This document shows positions 34,299-43,449 of a stretch of DNA of 64,000 nucleotides, piece after piece (positions within the stretch are counted from its first letter, which is position 1; each line of letters begins with the position of its first letter). Source of the stretch: Flavobacteriales bacterium UBA6051. Its GTDB lineage: Bacteria; Bacteroidota; Bacteroidia; Flavobacteriales_D; Crocinitomicaceae. The stretch is from contig DIYP01000017.1 of assembly GCA_002427735.1 (NCBI GenBank), positions 335,729 to 399,728 on the forward strand, read 5' to 3'. A program made the position numbers and the translations under genes. The notes under the pieces are model-generated. The model was not told the origin of the DNA and made no database searches. It worked only from the letters and a program-made list of their open reading frames with translations.

Positions 34299-37200
34299 GT
34301 CATTTTTTACAGGGTTTTTCTTTTTAACCAGCCTTTCAGTGCTCGCCCAAACAGGAAATGTCTCTGGGACTGTTATGGACGGAGACGAAACAATTCCGAG
34401 TGCCAAGGTAGTTCTGCAAGAGACGAATTTTAAGGTTCTGACGGATTTTGATGGGAAGTTTCAGTTTAGAGAAGTGCCTGTCGGACAGTATAAACTGCAA
34501 ATCAGTAGTGCGTATTTGGCTGACGAAATTATCGATATTGAAATTGTTGCTGGAGAGACGTTAAAACTTCGAAAGATTCAGATGAAAGTTGATGACTTGG
34601 TTCAGTCCATGGGACCGGTTTTTGTTAGTCATAAACAAAAAGACGGAGATGGGAAGGCAAACAAACTTCAAAAGAACGAAAGTACCATTGGAAATGTCGA
34701 GTATGTTGGAGATGGCGAGCAGGTGGCATATAATGCTGCCGATAATCTTCAAAAAATGCCGGCAGTAACTGTTCGCCAGGATCAGGGAGAGGGAAGATAC
34801 ATGTCGGTTCGCGGAACGCCTACGAATTGGAATAGTACTTTAATCAATGGAGATCGATTGCCCGTTGCAGATGAAGAGTCGGAAACGAGAACTATGGCTT
34901 TCGATGTGCTTTCAAGTGATTTGCTGGATTATATTAAGGTAGCCAAAGCGATTACTCCGGATATAGAAGGCGATGCCATCGGCGGGTCTGTCAACTTTAT
35001 CACAAAAAGCTCGCCTGATTCCAATGAGATCAGGATAAACATCATGTCCGGTTACAATGCTCAGGTTCAAAGGCCTGTATACAATGGAAACATTTTTATT
35101 GGCCGTCGTTCAAAAGATGAAAAATTTGGTTTCCTCCTGAACGCTTCAACTTACGTCCGCAATTATGGCACGGACAATTTTGAGGTAGTTTACGGTAGCA
35201 ACTTCAACCAGGGTCTGAATCGTTTGGAATTAAGAGACTATACGGGTGTTCGTTCCACATATTCTGGAAACATAGCCTTGGATTATACTTTTGATAAAGG
35301 GCATAAATTGTTCTTTAAAGGCATGGCAGGATACTTTACTGATGATGAATGGAACATGAATACACGATACAACTATGCCATAGGTGCAGGTTCTACAATA
35401 ATGTTACAGCATATTCATTCAAAAGCGCAATCATTATTGTATGGGGGTGAATTTGGGGGAGAGTTCAATCTAAGCAAGAAATTAGATCTCGATTTTAAGG
35501 TTTCACATTACAGTAATCGTTTCGGGTTTGGTCCGGTACCATTTCAGGGAAGAGATGATAGAAATGGCTACCTCGTTATGAACTTTGAGAAGTTCAATGT
35601 GCAGTTCCGCGATCAGATATATCTCGATAAGTTTGGGAACTCATACCTGAGCGATAACAACGGAAACCCTATCGATGATCAGGGGAATATTTTAACAGAC
35701 CCGACATTGGAATTGGCACGAGTCAAATTGATTGGTGACGATAACCCGAGAGGAGGAGACCCTTGGAACGCTATCCAGCCAATTGTAGGCGGGGGAAATG
35801 AGCCTTCAGATTATGAATTTTCTGGTGCCTATACAGAATTGAATGAAACCTGGGAACGAGACCCAATAGTTGCCAACGTTAACGTATCCTGCGAACCGAA
35901 CAACAAAATATTCTTTAAGGCAGGAGGAAAGTTCCGAAACAAAGAAGGTTATCGAAGTTTATCATTGTTCGAATGGCATCAAAACTTCTTGGTGCATTCC
36001 GATCCATTATTGTTAACCAACTACCCCAATGCCATGAACAATTACAATGGCGGCTTTTTGCAGGAGTTGGGACAGCCATACGAGGGGCAGTTTCTCCCCT
36101 TCATGCAGCGCGACTACGTAGACGGATTTATTCAAAGTCTTGGTGATACGCTGAGAGAAGAGCCTATGACAGTTGCGCATAGCGACTATTACGAATTTGT
36201 AGGGTCGACGTATTCATATACTGAAGCAGCACAAGCCGGATATTTGATGGCTGATTATCAGTTGAACAAGAAATGGTCGCTTATCGGAGGTGTTCGTGTC
36301 GAAGCGACACAGTTGAAAATGGAGGCGGACACCATTTACGATGGTGATGATGATTGGTTCCTTGCACACGTGTACGATGTTCCGGACGAAGGCTATCAGG
36401 TGGTAGATATAAACGACGACCCTTATGATGCTCTTGGGTACGATCGCATTCTGGAATACACTGTTGGATATCCGGTAGAGAAAGTTCAGTTGCAATTGAA
36501 TTACATCGCACCATTACCAATGTTGCATGTTCGTTACGATCAAAATAATAATACAGTTTGGCGCGGTGCAATTACACGAACGTATCGTCGTCCGAACTTT
36601 ATTGAGACCAAGCCTGGTTCGCCGGTGATTGATTTTACCAACCTGGAATTCAATCAGGGAAATCCAGGATTGAAGCCATCCTTCTCATGGAATTTGGATC
36701 TTTCTTACGAGAAATACATGCCAAATGCAGGATTGTTTAGTGTTGGATTTTTCGGAAAGCGTATCGAAGATCACATTTACAGAACCATTACAGCTGATAT
36801 AGATCCTCAGTTAGGGATTATCTACAAATCATATCAGAATGCAAATCAACCCGTGTACGTGGGTGGTGTTGAGGCGAATGTTAAGAAAAAGTTTGATTCA
36901 CTTGGCGGTTTCTGGAGCAATTTCGGAGTGGATGTGAATTGCACTTACACGTATTCAAGAATGCAGATTCCTGGTAGAAGTCTTTCGCAATCCCTACCAA
37001 TGCAGCCGGCACTTTTGTTTAATGCAGCATTAGTATTTGATCATCAAGAATCTGGTCTGAAGGCCTCCGTTTCGGTGAATTACACAGGAGGATATCTTAT
37101 GGAGATCAATACCTCCGCTATTCTGGATGCTTCTGAGGAATTGAAATTATTACACGATAACACTGATTATGATGTGTTTATGCGCGACCGTTGGATAATG

Positions 37201-37365
37201 AATGCTTCCGCGAGTTGGCAGGTGAATAAGGCTTTCCAGATTTATGCGGAAGCTTCCAATTTGCTAAATACACCATTCTATATCTACAGAGGTCAAGAAT
37301 ATCGCCCTATGCAAGTTGAGTACTACTCGATACGGGCAACGTTAGGAATGAGGTTCAAATTTTAA
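34291..37365 (+). CDS. TonB-dependent outer-membrane receptor (first paralogue)
   Basis: I chose ATG 34291 because it starts a signal peptide (MIKSFFTGFFFLTSLSVLAQ); the frame extends 22 codons upstream into the previous gene. The 1024-residue protein has an N-terminal carboxypeptidase-like domain (GNVSGTVMDGDETIPSAKVV), a plug with NLQKMPAVTVRQDQGEGRY and SVRGTPTNWNSTLINGDRLP, and a large beta-barrel ending YYSIRATLGMRFKF. The plug motifs resemble TonB receptors of the TIGR01782 type rather than SusC. No SusD-like partner gene is adjacent. It is closely related to the receptor at 43450, sharing for example NPGLKPS(F/Y)SWNLD. The ligand is unknown. Confidence 0.92.
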   Translation: MIKSFFTGFFFLTSLSVLAQTGNVSGTVMDGDETIPSAKVVLQETNFKVLTDFDGKFQFREVPVGQYKLQISSAYLADEIIDIEIVAGETLKLRKIQMKVDDLVQSMGPVFVSHKQKDGDGKANKLQKNESTIGNVEYVGDGEQVAYNAADNLQKMPAVTVRQDQGEGRYMSVRGTPTNWNSTLINGDRLPVADEESETRTMAFDVLSSDLLDYIKVAKAITPDIEGDAIGGSVNFITKSSPDSNEIRINIMSGYNAQVQRPVYNGNIFIGRRSKDEKFGFLLNASTYVRNYGTDNFEVVYGSNFNQGLNRLELRDYTGVRSTYSGNIALDYTFDKGHKLFFKGMAGYFTDDEWNMNTRYNYAIGAGSTIMLQHIHSKAQSLLYGGEFGGEFNLSKKLDLDFKVSHYSNRFGFGPVPFQGRDDRNGYLVMNFEKFNVQFRDQIYLDKFGNSYLSDNNGNPIDDQGNILTDPTLELARVKLIGDDNPRGGDPWNAIQPIVGGGNEPSDYEFSGAYTELNETWERDPIVANVNVSCEPNNKIFFKAGGKFRNKEGYRSLSLFEWHQNFLVHSDPLLLTNYPNAMNNYNGGFLQELGQPYEGQFLPFMQRDYVDGFIQSLGDTLREEPMTVAHSDYYEFVGSTYSYTEAAQAGYLMADYQLNKKWSLIGGVRVEATQLKMEADTIYDGDDDWFLAHVYDVPDEGYQVVDINDDPYDALGYDRILEYTVGYPVEKVQLQLNYIAPLPMLHVRYDQNNNTVWRGAITRTYRRPNFIETKPGSPVIDFTNLEFNQGNPGLKPSFSWNLDLSYEKYMPNAGLFSVGFFGKRIEDHIYRTITADIDPQLGIIYKSYQNANQPVYVGGVEANVKKKFDSLGGFWSNFGVDVNCTYTYSRMQIPGRSLSQSLPMQPALLFNAALVFDHQESGLKASVSVNYTGGYLMEINTSAILDASEELKLLHDNTDYDVFMRDRWIMNASASWQVNKAFQIYAEASNLLNTPFYIYRGQEYRPMQVEYYSIRATLGMRFKF

Positions 37366-37383
37366 AAATAAATCTACACTGTT

Positions 37384-38628
37384 ATGTTCAAAAAAAGTCT
37401 AATTCTCGGTTTTGGAGCCATGGTACTTGGTTTCACTGGATTTGCACAAGATGCAGACGACGAGTACAAGTTGTTATTCATCGGAATTGATGGAGTTCGA
37501 TCCGATGCCCTGCAACAACAAATGAATAATGGGAATGCTCCCAATCTGAAAGAAATGTTCGATACGGGTCTCTTTACATTCGATTCGTGGCATCTTGGAG
37601 TCACTTCATCCGGACCATCATGGTCTGATATGCTGACAGGCGTTTGGGAAAACAAGCATGGCGTAACGAGCAATAATTATACGGGAAGTGACTACGGGAC
37701 TTACCCATACTTTCCGACCAGAGTGAAGGAATGCCGTCCAAATGCCAAGGCTGTTCAGGTCACATCATGGCAGCCTATGAGTACAAATGTGTACAATGAC
37801 GGTTGGGATAACAAAATAGTTCCGCCTACAGATGATGCTTGCGCTCAAGTTGCTGTAGCTCAATTACAAGACGTAGAGCTCGATATTTTGTTTGTCCATA
37901 TCGATGATGTTGATGCAGCTGGCCACGGAAATGGTTTTAATCCCTCTGTGCCTGCATATATGAATGCAATTTCTTATGCCGACGGGTTGGTCGGTCAGAT
38001 AATTAACGCATTGGAGTCGCGTCCAAACTATGCAAATGAAAAGTGGGTGATCCTGGCAACAACAGACCACGGCGGTACAGGCACAGGGCACGGCGGTAAC
38101 TCGGATGATGAGCGCCATATCTGGTGGGTCGCTACCGGTTATAATGTGCCTCAGACAGAGATTACTGGTGTTGATCCGGGGTCATATCAGTTTGGAACAC
38201 CTCCGACAGATGCTGTCGTTGCGCAAGTTCCGGTGTTGACTGATATTGCCGTAACCGCCCTTGACCATTGCTTACCAGACAATACTTGTATCGAAAACAA
38301 TCAGGCTGCCTGGGATTTGGATGGAAAGTCATGGCTAGAAGAAGACAATAATGTTTATGTTGAATCATATACGCTACAAAATGAATTTGGTATTTACCCT
38401 AATCCAAACGGCGGTGTATTTGACATCGTAGTAGATATCGAAACAGACGAAACATTTACTGTAGTAATTACAGATATTACCGGAACAGTAGTGTTTCAAT
38501 CAACTTTAGATAATCACGGCACATACTCAAAGAAGAAAATGGATATCTCTCAGTATGCTTCCGGTGCATACATGTTAACGCTTACAGGTCAAAACAGTGC
38601 TGTGACCAAAAAAATAGTGAAGAATTAA
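37384..38628 (+). CDS. Secreted alkaline-phosphatase-superfamily hydrolase (phosphodiesterase/phosphonate hydrolase-like), T9SS cargo
   Basis: The 414-residue protein starts with a signal peptide (MFKKSLILGFGAMVLGFTGF). The catalytic domain has the superfamily metal motifs: LLFIGIDGVRSDAL, a nucleophile region TSSGPSWSDMLTG, HIDDVDAAGHGNGF and TTDHGGTGTGHG. These resemble type I phosphodiesterase/nucleotide pyrophosphatases and phosphonoacetate hydrolase PhnA. The nucleophile is likely a Ser or Thr within TSSGPS; which one is unclear. The C-terminus is a T9SS sorting domain (FGIYPNPNGGVFDIVVD, ending TKKIVKN), so the enzyme is exported to the surface. It follows the TonB receptor by 18 bp. 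It may release phosphate or phosphonate from an ester near the receptor; substrate inferred only from neighbours. Confidence 0.85.
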   Translation: MFKKSLILGFGAMVLGFTGFAQDADDEYKLLFIGIDGVRSDALQQQMNNGNAPNLKEMFDTGLFTFDSWHLGVTSSGPSWSDMLTGVWENKHGVTSNNYTGSDYGTYPYFPTRVKECRPNAKAVQVTSWQPMSTNVYNDGWDNKIVPPTDDACAQVAVAQLQDVELDILFVHIDDVDAAGHGNGFNPSVPAYMNAISYADGLVGQIINALESRPNYANEKWVILATTDHGGTGTGHGGNSDDERHIWWVATGYNVPQTEITGVDPGSYQFGTPPTDAVVAQVPVLTDIAVTALDHCLPDNTCIENNQAAWDLDGKSWLEEDNNVYVESYTLQNEFGIYPNPNGGVFDIVVDIETDETFTVVITDITGTVVFQSTLDNHGTYSKKKMDISQYASGAYMLTLTGQNSAVTKKIVKN

Positions 38629-38659
38629 AGTCGTTTAATCAAATCTTAACTACGTAAAA

Positions 38660-41600
38660 ATGAAAAAATTAGTGCTATTAGTTGCGCTGGTAATTACCAG
38701 TGCCTTGGGAGCCTTTGCTCAAGGATCAGGCGGAGCCGTGGATTTTGGACCCAATGCAGGTTCCGATAACCATATTTCGCTTGGTGCCCTGCCTTTAGGA
38801 ACAACAGACTTTACCGTCGAATTTTGGTATAAGGCTGCTGGGGTCGGAAGTGATCCTTCCATTTTCTCCAATAAAGATTGGGGCTCCGGAAGCAACACAG
38901 GGTTGAATATTGCAATTCAAGGTGGGGGATCAAATATTGACATCAACTTTAAGGGTGATACAGGGCCGCGTGTTGATATGAACATCACCTCTATTGATTT
39001 CACAACGGGCTGGAATCATATCGCCATTTCCTTTGATCGCGATGGAGATATGACTGCATATGTTAACGGAATAAATGTGGTGTCCACGAGTATTGCAGGT
39101 TCTGTCGGTGATTTGAGTTCCGTGTATCCTTTTAATGTTGGTCAGGATGGTACAGGAACCTACGGAGGACAAATCGAGGGTCAAATGGATGATCTTCGTA
39201 TCTGGAACGATATCCGGACAGAAACAGAAATCAGAGAGAGTATGTGTGTATTGCTGGCGGGTAATGAAGCCGGTTTGATAGCCTATTATCCGTTTGAAGA
39301 TGTATCAGGGACTGTAGCAACTGACCTTACCGGTACTTATGATGGTACATGGCAAAATAGTGTACCAGCTAACTGGACTGTTTCGGGAGCTTACCTTGGT
39401 GATGTAAGTGACTTTGATTACGCCACGAACTGGACTGGTGTTTCTCAGTCGTTAAGCGGAAACAGTGGTGTGGTAACACTTGATAACTATACCGGTACAT
39501 TGGAAGGAGTTCACTTGTTCCGTGTAGACGCAGTACCCGTCGCACAAAATGGAATTAGCACACTACTTTCAAACGATGAATACTACGGTGTATTCCTTGT
39601 GGGCGCTTCTGGTGCTTCAGCTTATCTTACCTATGATTACTCAACTTATAATGAAGCAGTAACTAATGAAAACAGCATTTTGCTTTACGAACGATCTGAC
39701 AACTCGGCTACAGTTTGGTCCGACGCTGTAGCAACGGTCAACACAGGAGCTGATGAAGTGAATGATGTTATTACTGCAAGCGGTGAACTCATTCTTGGCT
39801 TCAGCACAGGAATTTGTAACGACCCAACAAGTTTTCAATTGGTCAGTACTCAAATTAACGATGCAACACTCAGCTGGAGTTCTACTGCAGCTTCTTTTGA
39901 GTTGGAGTATGGCCCCTCAGGATTTACACCTGGATCAGGAACTACTGTTACAACGAGCGTCAATCCATTCATGCTTTCAAACCTAACACCCGGGACAAAC
40001 TACGATGTTTATCTTACCGCAGATTGTGGAGGTGGACTCAGTTCTAATCAAGTTGGTCCGGTATCGTTCACGACAATGAGCGTTCCATCGAACCAATTGT
40101 TGGGGTCAGCGATGGCATTGGATCTAGATGGTTCTAACGATTGGGTAAACCTTTCGAACGGAAAAGTAAGTGCCGCTTCATTAGGGTTGCCGAATGATCA
40201 AATCACCGTAGAATGCTGGGCATTTGTTCGTGATTATACAACCTGGAATGCAATTGTTAGTTTCTTACAGGACAACGGTTCTTTTGAGAAAGGTTGGGAT
40301 ATCGAAACACGAGATGGTAATAAGTTTGCGTTTGCGCTATCAACAAACGGAACGTTGACCTACATGGAAACCTTGAACGAGTTTGCTATCAATCGCTGGT
40401 ACCACTTGGCGGCAACATACGACGGAACCACGCAACGGTTGTACGTGAACGGTTCATTAGAAGCAGAATCAACAGTAAACAGTGGATTGATTGATTACGA
40501 CGATTCATGGTTGTCTGTTGGAGCCTATAAAGACGATAATGAAGAAATTCCATTTGATGGACGCGTGGACGAATTAAGAATTTGGGATACTGCGAAGTCT
40601 CCTGCTGACATTCAAGATCTCATGTGTGAAAAGTTGGTTGGTAACGAATCAGGGTTAGTACTTTACTATCGTTTCGATGAACAAACAGGAACAACAGTTT
40701 CTGAGGAGAATGGTACAGTCGTTCCTGGAACTATGGAAAACATGGATGCTTCAGATCACGTTGTTTCAGGAGCGCCACTTGGAGATGATTCCGAGCATAT
40801 TCACGATGCTGCCGATTGGTCGGTAACAACCGTAGGAATCGGATCAACAGCAGATGGATCGGTATCTGTTAACAACATCAGCGGGCAACCTAACGGAGTT
40901 CACGTATATCGTGTGAATGGTGTACCTGACACGGACCCACTACTGCCTGCACTTATGGGAACGAACGATTACTTTGGAGTGTTTGTCGCGGAGTCCAATC
41001 AATCAGCGCTTTCTAATTACGTTTTCGAGTGGGATTACGGTTCGTATACTGACGCAATGACTAATGAAAATGATTTGTTGTTGTTAAATCGAACAAAAAA
41101 AACGAACCCAATTTGGGCGGTGAACAGTGCGACAGTTAACACAACTGCAGATGTGGTTGTGAGCGATACGTTGTCTTTCCGAAAGGAGTTTGTTCTCGGT
41201 ACAGATAACAATATCTCATGCACACTTCCTTCAGGTCTAAACATGACCAACCAAACGCCAGATACAGTTGATATAGCATGGATAAATGGAGGTTCCGGAA
41301 TTTCCAATGTACAGTGGGGCGAAGTAGGCTTTACTGTTGGTCAGGGAACGTTTATCACAGACATAACTTCTGAAGAGGCGATTTTAGGGCCATTGACTCA
41401 GGATGTAATTTACGAGGTATATGTGCAGGATTCATGCGCCGTAGGCAACAGTCCTTGGATCGGTCCATTTATTGTAACAGGCGAGGCGTGTTTGAGTCCG
41501 ACAAATATCATGGTTACAAATATTGGTGCAAGTAGTGTTGACATTGATTTTGATGGAGTGAATGGATCCACATGGACAATTTCATGGGGACAACCAGGAT

Positions 41601-42007
41601 TCATCGTTGATTGGGGGGTGCAATCAGTGGCTACCTCTATTCCATACACGTTATCGGGATTGGCAGAGGAAACTACTTACGAATTTTACATTCGTTCGGA
41701 TTGTCCTAGTGCAGAATCTCAATGGGTAGGGCCGTTCCAATTTACAACAGGAAATAGTGTTTCTCTTGATGAGCAGTACATCGAAACGGCGGTCTATCCA
41801 AACCCGTCCAAAGGAACCTTCCATGTTCTGTCAAGAGCATTGATCCACTCGGTTTCGATTACGAACCTCGCGGGACAGTCTGTTCCAGTAGAGGTTACGT
41901 TAAACGGAACTGCTGCATTTGTTAAAGCGAGTTCTCAGAAAGGATTTTATCTGATGCGTCTTGAAACGGCAAATGGAACAACGGTTCGTAGAATTGAGAT
42001 TATGTAA
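38660..42007 (+). CDS. Giant T9SS surface protein with two LamG domains and fibronectin-like repeats
   Basis: The 1115-residue protein has a signal peptide (MKKLVLLVALVITSALGAFA), two concanavalin A-like LamG domains (about residues 30-190 and 490-650, each ending in LRIWD or LRIWN followed by an MC motif), several fibronectin-III-like domains (NYDVYLTADCGG and TTYEFYIRSDCP), and a T9SS sorting domain (TAVYPNPSKGTFHV). The second LamG is very similar to that of the protein at 48777-51803. LamG domains usually bind polysaccharides or glycolipids. It is in line with the hydrolase gene 31 bp upstream, so probably in the same operon. Confidence 0.9.
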   Translation: MKKLVLLVALVITSALGAFAQGSGGAVDFGPNAGSDNHISLGALPLGTTDFTVEFWYKAAGVGSDPSIFSNKDWGSGSNTGLNIAIQGGGSNIDINFKGDTGPRVDMNITSIDFTTGWNHIAISFDRDGDMTAYVNGINVVSTSIAGSVGDLSSVYPFNVGQDGTGTYGGQIEGQMDDLRIWNDIRTETEIRESMCVLLAGNEAGLIAYYPFEDVSGTVATDLTGTYDGTWQNSVPANWTVSGAYLGDVSDFDYATNWTGVSQSLSGNSGVVTLDNYTGTLEGVHLFRVDAVPVAQNGISTLLSNDEYYGVFLVGASGASAYLTYDYSTYNEAVTNENSILLYERSDNSATVWSDAVATVNTGADEVNDVITASGELILGFSTGICNDPTSFQLVSTQINDATLSWSSTAASFELEYGPSGFTPGSGTTVTTSVNPFMLSNLTPGTNYDVYLTADCGGGLSSNQVGPVSFTTMSVPSNQLLGSAMALDLDGSNDWVNLSNGKVSAASLGLPNDQITVECWAFVRDYTTWNAIVSFLQDNGSFEKGWDIETRDGNKFAFALSTNGTLTYMETLNEFAINRWYHLAATYDGTTQRLYVNGSLEAESTVNSGLIDYDDSWLSVGAYKDDNEEIPFDGRVDELRIWDTAKSPADIQDLMCEKLVGNESGLVLYYRFDEQTGTTVSEENGTVVPGTMENMDASDHVVSGAPLGDDSEHIHDAADWSVTTVGIGSTADGSVSVNNISGQPNGVHVYRVNGVPDTDPLLPALMGTNDYFGVFVAESNQSALSNYVFEWDYGSYTDAMTNENDLLLLNRTKKTNPIWAVNSATVNTTADVVVSDTLSFRKEFVLGTDNNISCTLPSGLNMTNQTPDTVDIAWINGGSGISNVQWGEVGFTVGQGTFITDITSEEAILGPLTQDVIYEVYVQDSCAVGNSPWIGPFIVTGEACLSPTNIMVTNIGASSVDIDFDGVNGSTWTISWGQPGFIVDWGVQSVATSIPYTLSGLAEETTYEFYIRSDCPSAESQWVGPFQFTTGNSVSLDEQYIETAVYPNPSKGTFHVLSRALIHSVSITNLAGQSVPVEVTLNGTAAFVKASSQKGFYLMRLETANGTTVRRIEIM

Positions 42008-42020
42008 TTTATTTAATCAT

Positions 42021-42046
42021 TCCGGGCGACTGAAGGGTTGCCCGGA
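42021..42046 (+). terminator. Strong hairpin between the surface-protein gene and the oxidoreductase gene
   Basis: Arms TCCGGGCGAC (42021-42030) and GTTGCCCGGA (42037-42046) form a 10-bp stem with a 6-nt loop. Only a short AT-rich tail (TTTAAAA) follows, so it may act as an attenuator or RNA stabiliser rather than a full terminator. Confidence 0.6.
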
Positions 42047-42061
42047 TTTAAAACCAGTATA

Positions 42062-43285
42062 TTGAAAGTACATACAGTAGTAATTGGAGCAGGTACAATT
42101 GGTGCTGCAACAGCATGGCATCTAGCAAAAAAGGGGGTTAAGGATGTGGTACTCATTGAACGAAACACGATCGGTTCAGGTAATACCTCGAAAGCAGCTT
42201 CATTGATGACTCTTGTTCGAACCAAGGAACCTATGATTCCCATCATTCAGGAAACCTACCAAAATATCGAAGAGATTCAGGAGTTCACCGGCGATTCGGT
42301 TGAGATTCAAAAGGTTGGAACTATTCATATTGCGGCGAGTGAAGAATCTGAGAAAAATCTTGAAAATCTTGTCGCAATAGCGGATAAACATTCAATAAGA
42401 AATCGGGAGATCTCTGCAAATGAAGTGAAAGAATATATCCCCTGGATGGATACGGACAAGGTCAAAAAAGCAAGCTATATGGAAGACGATTCATTCCTTG
42501 ATGCTTATGTCCTTGCCAAAGTCTTTTCGGATGCGGCAAAAAAGTTGGGCGTGGAGATCATGCAGAATACTGAAGTTATGAATCTGCTGCATGAGAACAA
42601 CGAAATTATCGGAGTGCGAACAAACAAAGGTGAAATTGAATGTGAGAACGTGGTTGACGCGGCTGGTGCATGGGCAAATCAACTTTCTATGCAACTTAAC
42701 AAGCCGATTCCTATGGCTCCTGTACGAAGTATATATTGGATTACGAAAAAGAATGAGAACCTCTTTCAGAAAGGCCAACCGATGCTTGTAATACCGGATG
42801 CAATGGCTTATACCCGGCCTGAATCTGGCTCTTTATTGTTTGGATTAAGAGAGGAGGATAGCCCTCATTTTCACCCGGAGGATTTAAACAAGGAGCCGAA
42901 TGTTGATTTTCTCGGAAATCCTGAAGATGCATGGAACATCATTATCAATCATGGTAAGGACTTTGCGTCGTTCTTCCCGAGTTTCGAGGAACTTGAGATA
43001 GAAAACTGCATAACGGGCATTTCGACTTACACCCCTGATGGTTATTACACTTTTGGCCCGTTTAAAGAAGTTAAAGGTTTTTATGCCGCGGCAGGGTGTG
43101 CAGGTGCAGGAGTTGCTGGGTCCGGAGGAATCGGGCGAATGGTTGCAGAAATGATATCTGGGGAAGAGCCGTTTACTGACCCTCAACCATTCAGCGTTGA
43201 TCGTTTTGGAGAAATTGATCCTATGTCACCGGGATGGAGACAACGCTGCGCCGATTCAAGAAGTAAGAAAAAGGATGGTGGTTGA
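42062..43285 (+). CDS. FAD-dependent amine oxidoreductase (DAO/sarcosine-oxidase-like)
   Basis: I chose TTG 42062 (start MKVHTVVIGAGTIGAATAWH) because the Rossmann dinucleotide motif normally begins within a few residues of the N-terminus; the longer frame from 42038 reads through the preceding hairpin. The 407-residue protein has GxGxxG in VIGAGTIGAATAWHLAKK, LIERNTIGSGNTS and a C-terminal AAGCAGAGVAGSGGIG with the DAO-type flavin region. No signal peptide. Family members oxidise secondary or primary amines (sarcosine, glycine, D-amino acids) and some cluster with phosphonate genes. Coupled here to a PhnX-like hydrolase, it could oxidise an aminophosphonate or N-methyl compound; this is inference. 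Confidence 0.88.
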   Translation: MKVHTVVIGAGTIGAATAWHLAKKGVKDVVLIERNTIGSGNTSKAASLMTLVRTKEPMIPIIQETYQNIEEIQEFTGDSVEIQKVGTIHIAASEESEKNLENLVAIADKHSIRNREISANEVKEYIPWMDTDKVKKASYMEDDSFLDAYVLAKVFSDAAKKLGVEIMQNTEVMNLLHENNEIIGVRTNKGEIECENVVDAAGAWANQLSMQLNKPIPMAPVRSIYWITKKNENLFQKGQPMLVIPDAMAYTRPESGSLLFGLREEDSPHFHPEDLNKEPNVDFLGNPEDAWNIIINHGKDFASFFPSFEELEIENCITGISTYTPDGYYTFGPFKEVKGFYAAAGCAGAGVAGSGGIGRMVAEMISGEEPFTDPQPFSVDRFGEIDPMSPGWRQRCADSRSKKKDGG

Positions 43286-43400
43286 TAGAAACAAATGAAT
43301 GAACAAAAATCTTAGTGGGTTTTTATTCTTGAATCAATAATACTCTACAAAGACGTGTTTGCGTAAGCGACTTCGTAAAAATCGAATAGCTTTCATCGTT

Positions 43401-43435
43401 AAAAGGAGTGTCGATTGTTGAGGCGCTCCTTTTTT
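43401..43435 (+). terminator. Rho-independent terminator after the oxidoreductase gene
   Basis: Left arm AAAAGGAGTGTC (43401-43412) pairs along 12 bp with GGCGCTCCTTTT (43422-43433), with two G-U pairs, followed by a T-run. It ends the 32.7-43.3 kb transcript and separates it from the second TonB receptor. Confidence 0.85.
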
Positions 43436-43449
43436 AATAAAGATTGAAA

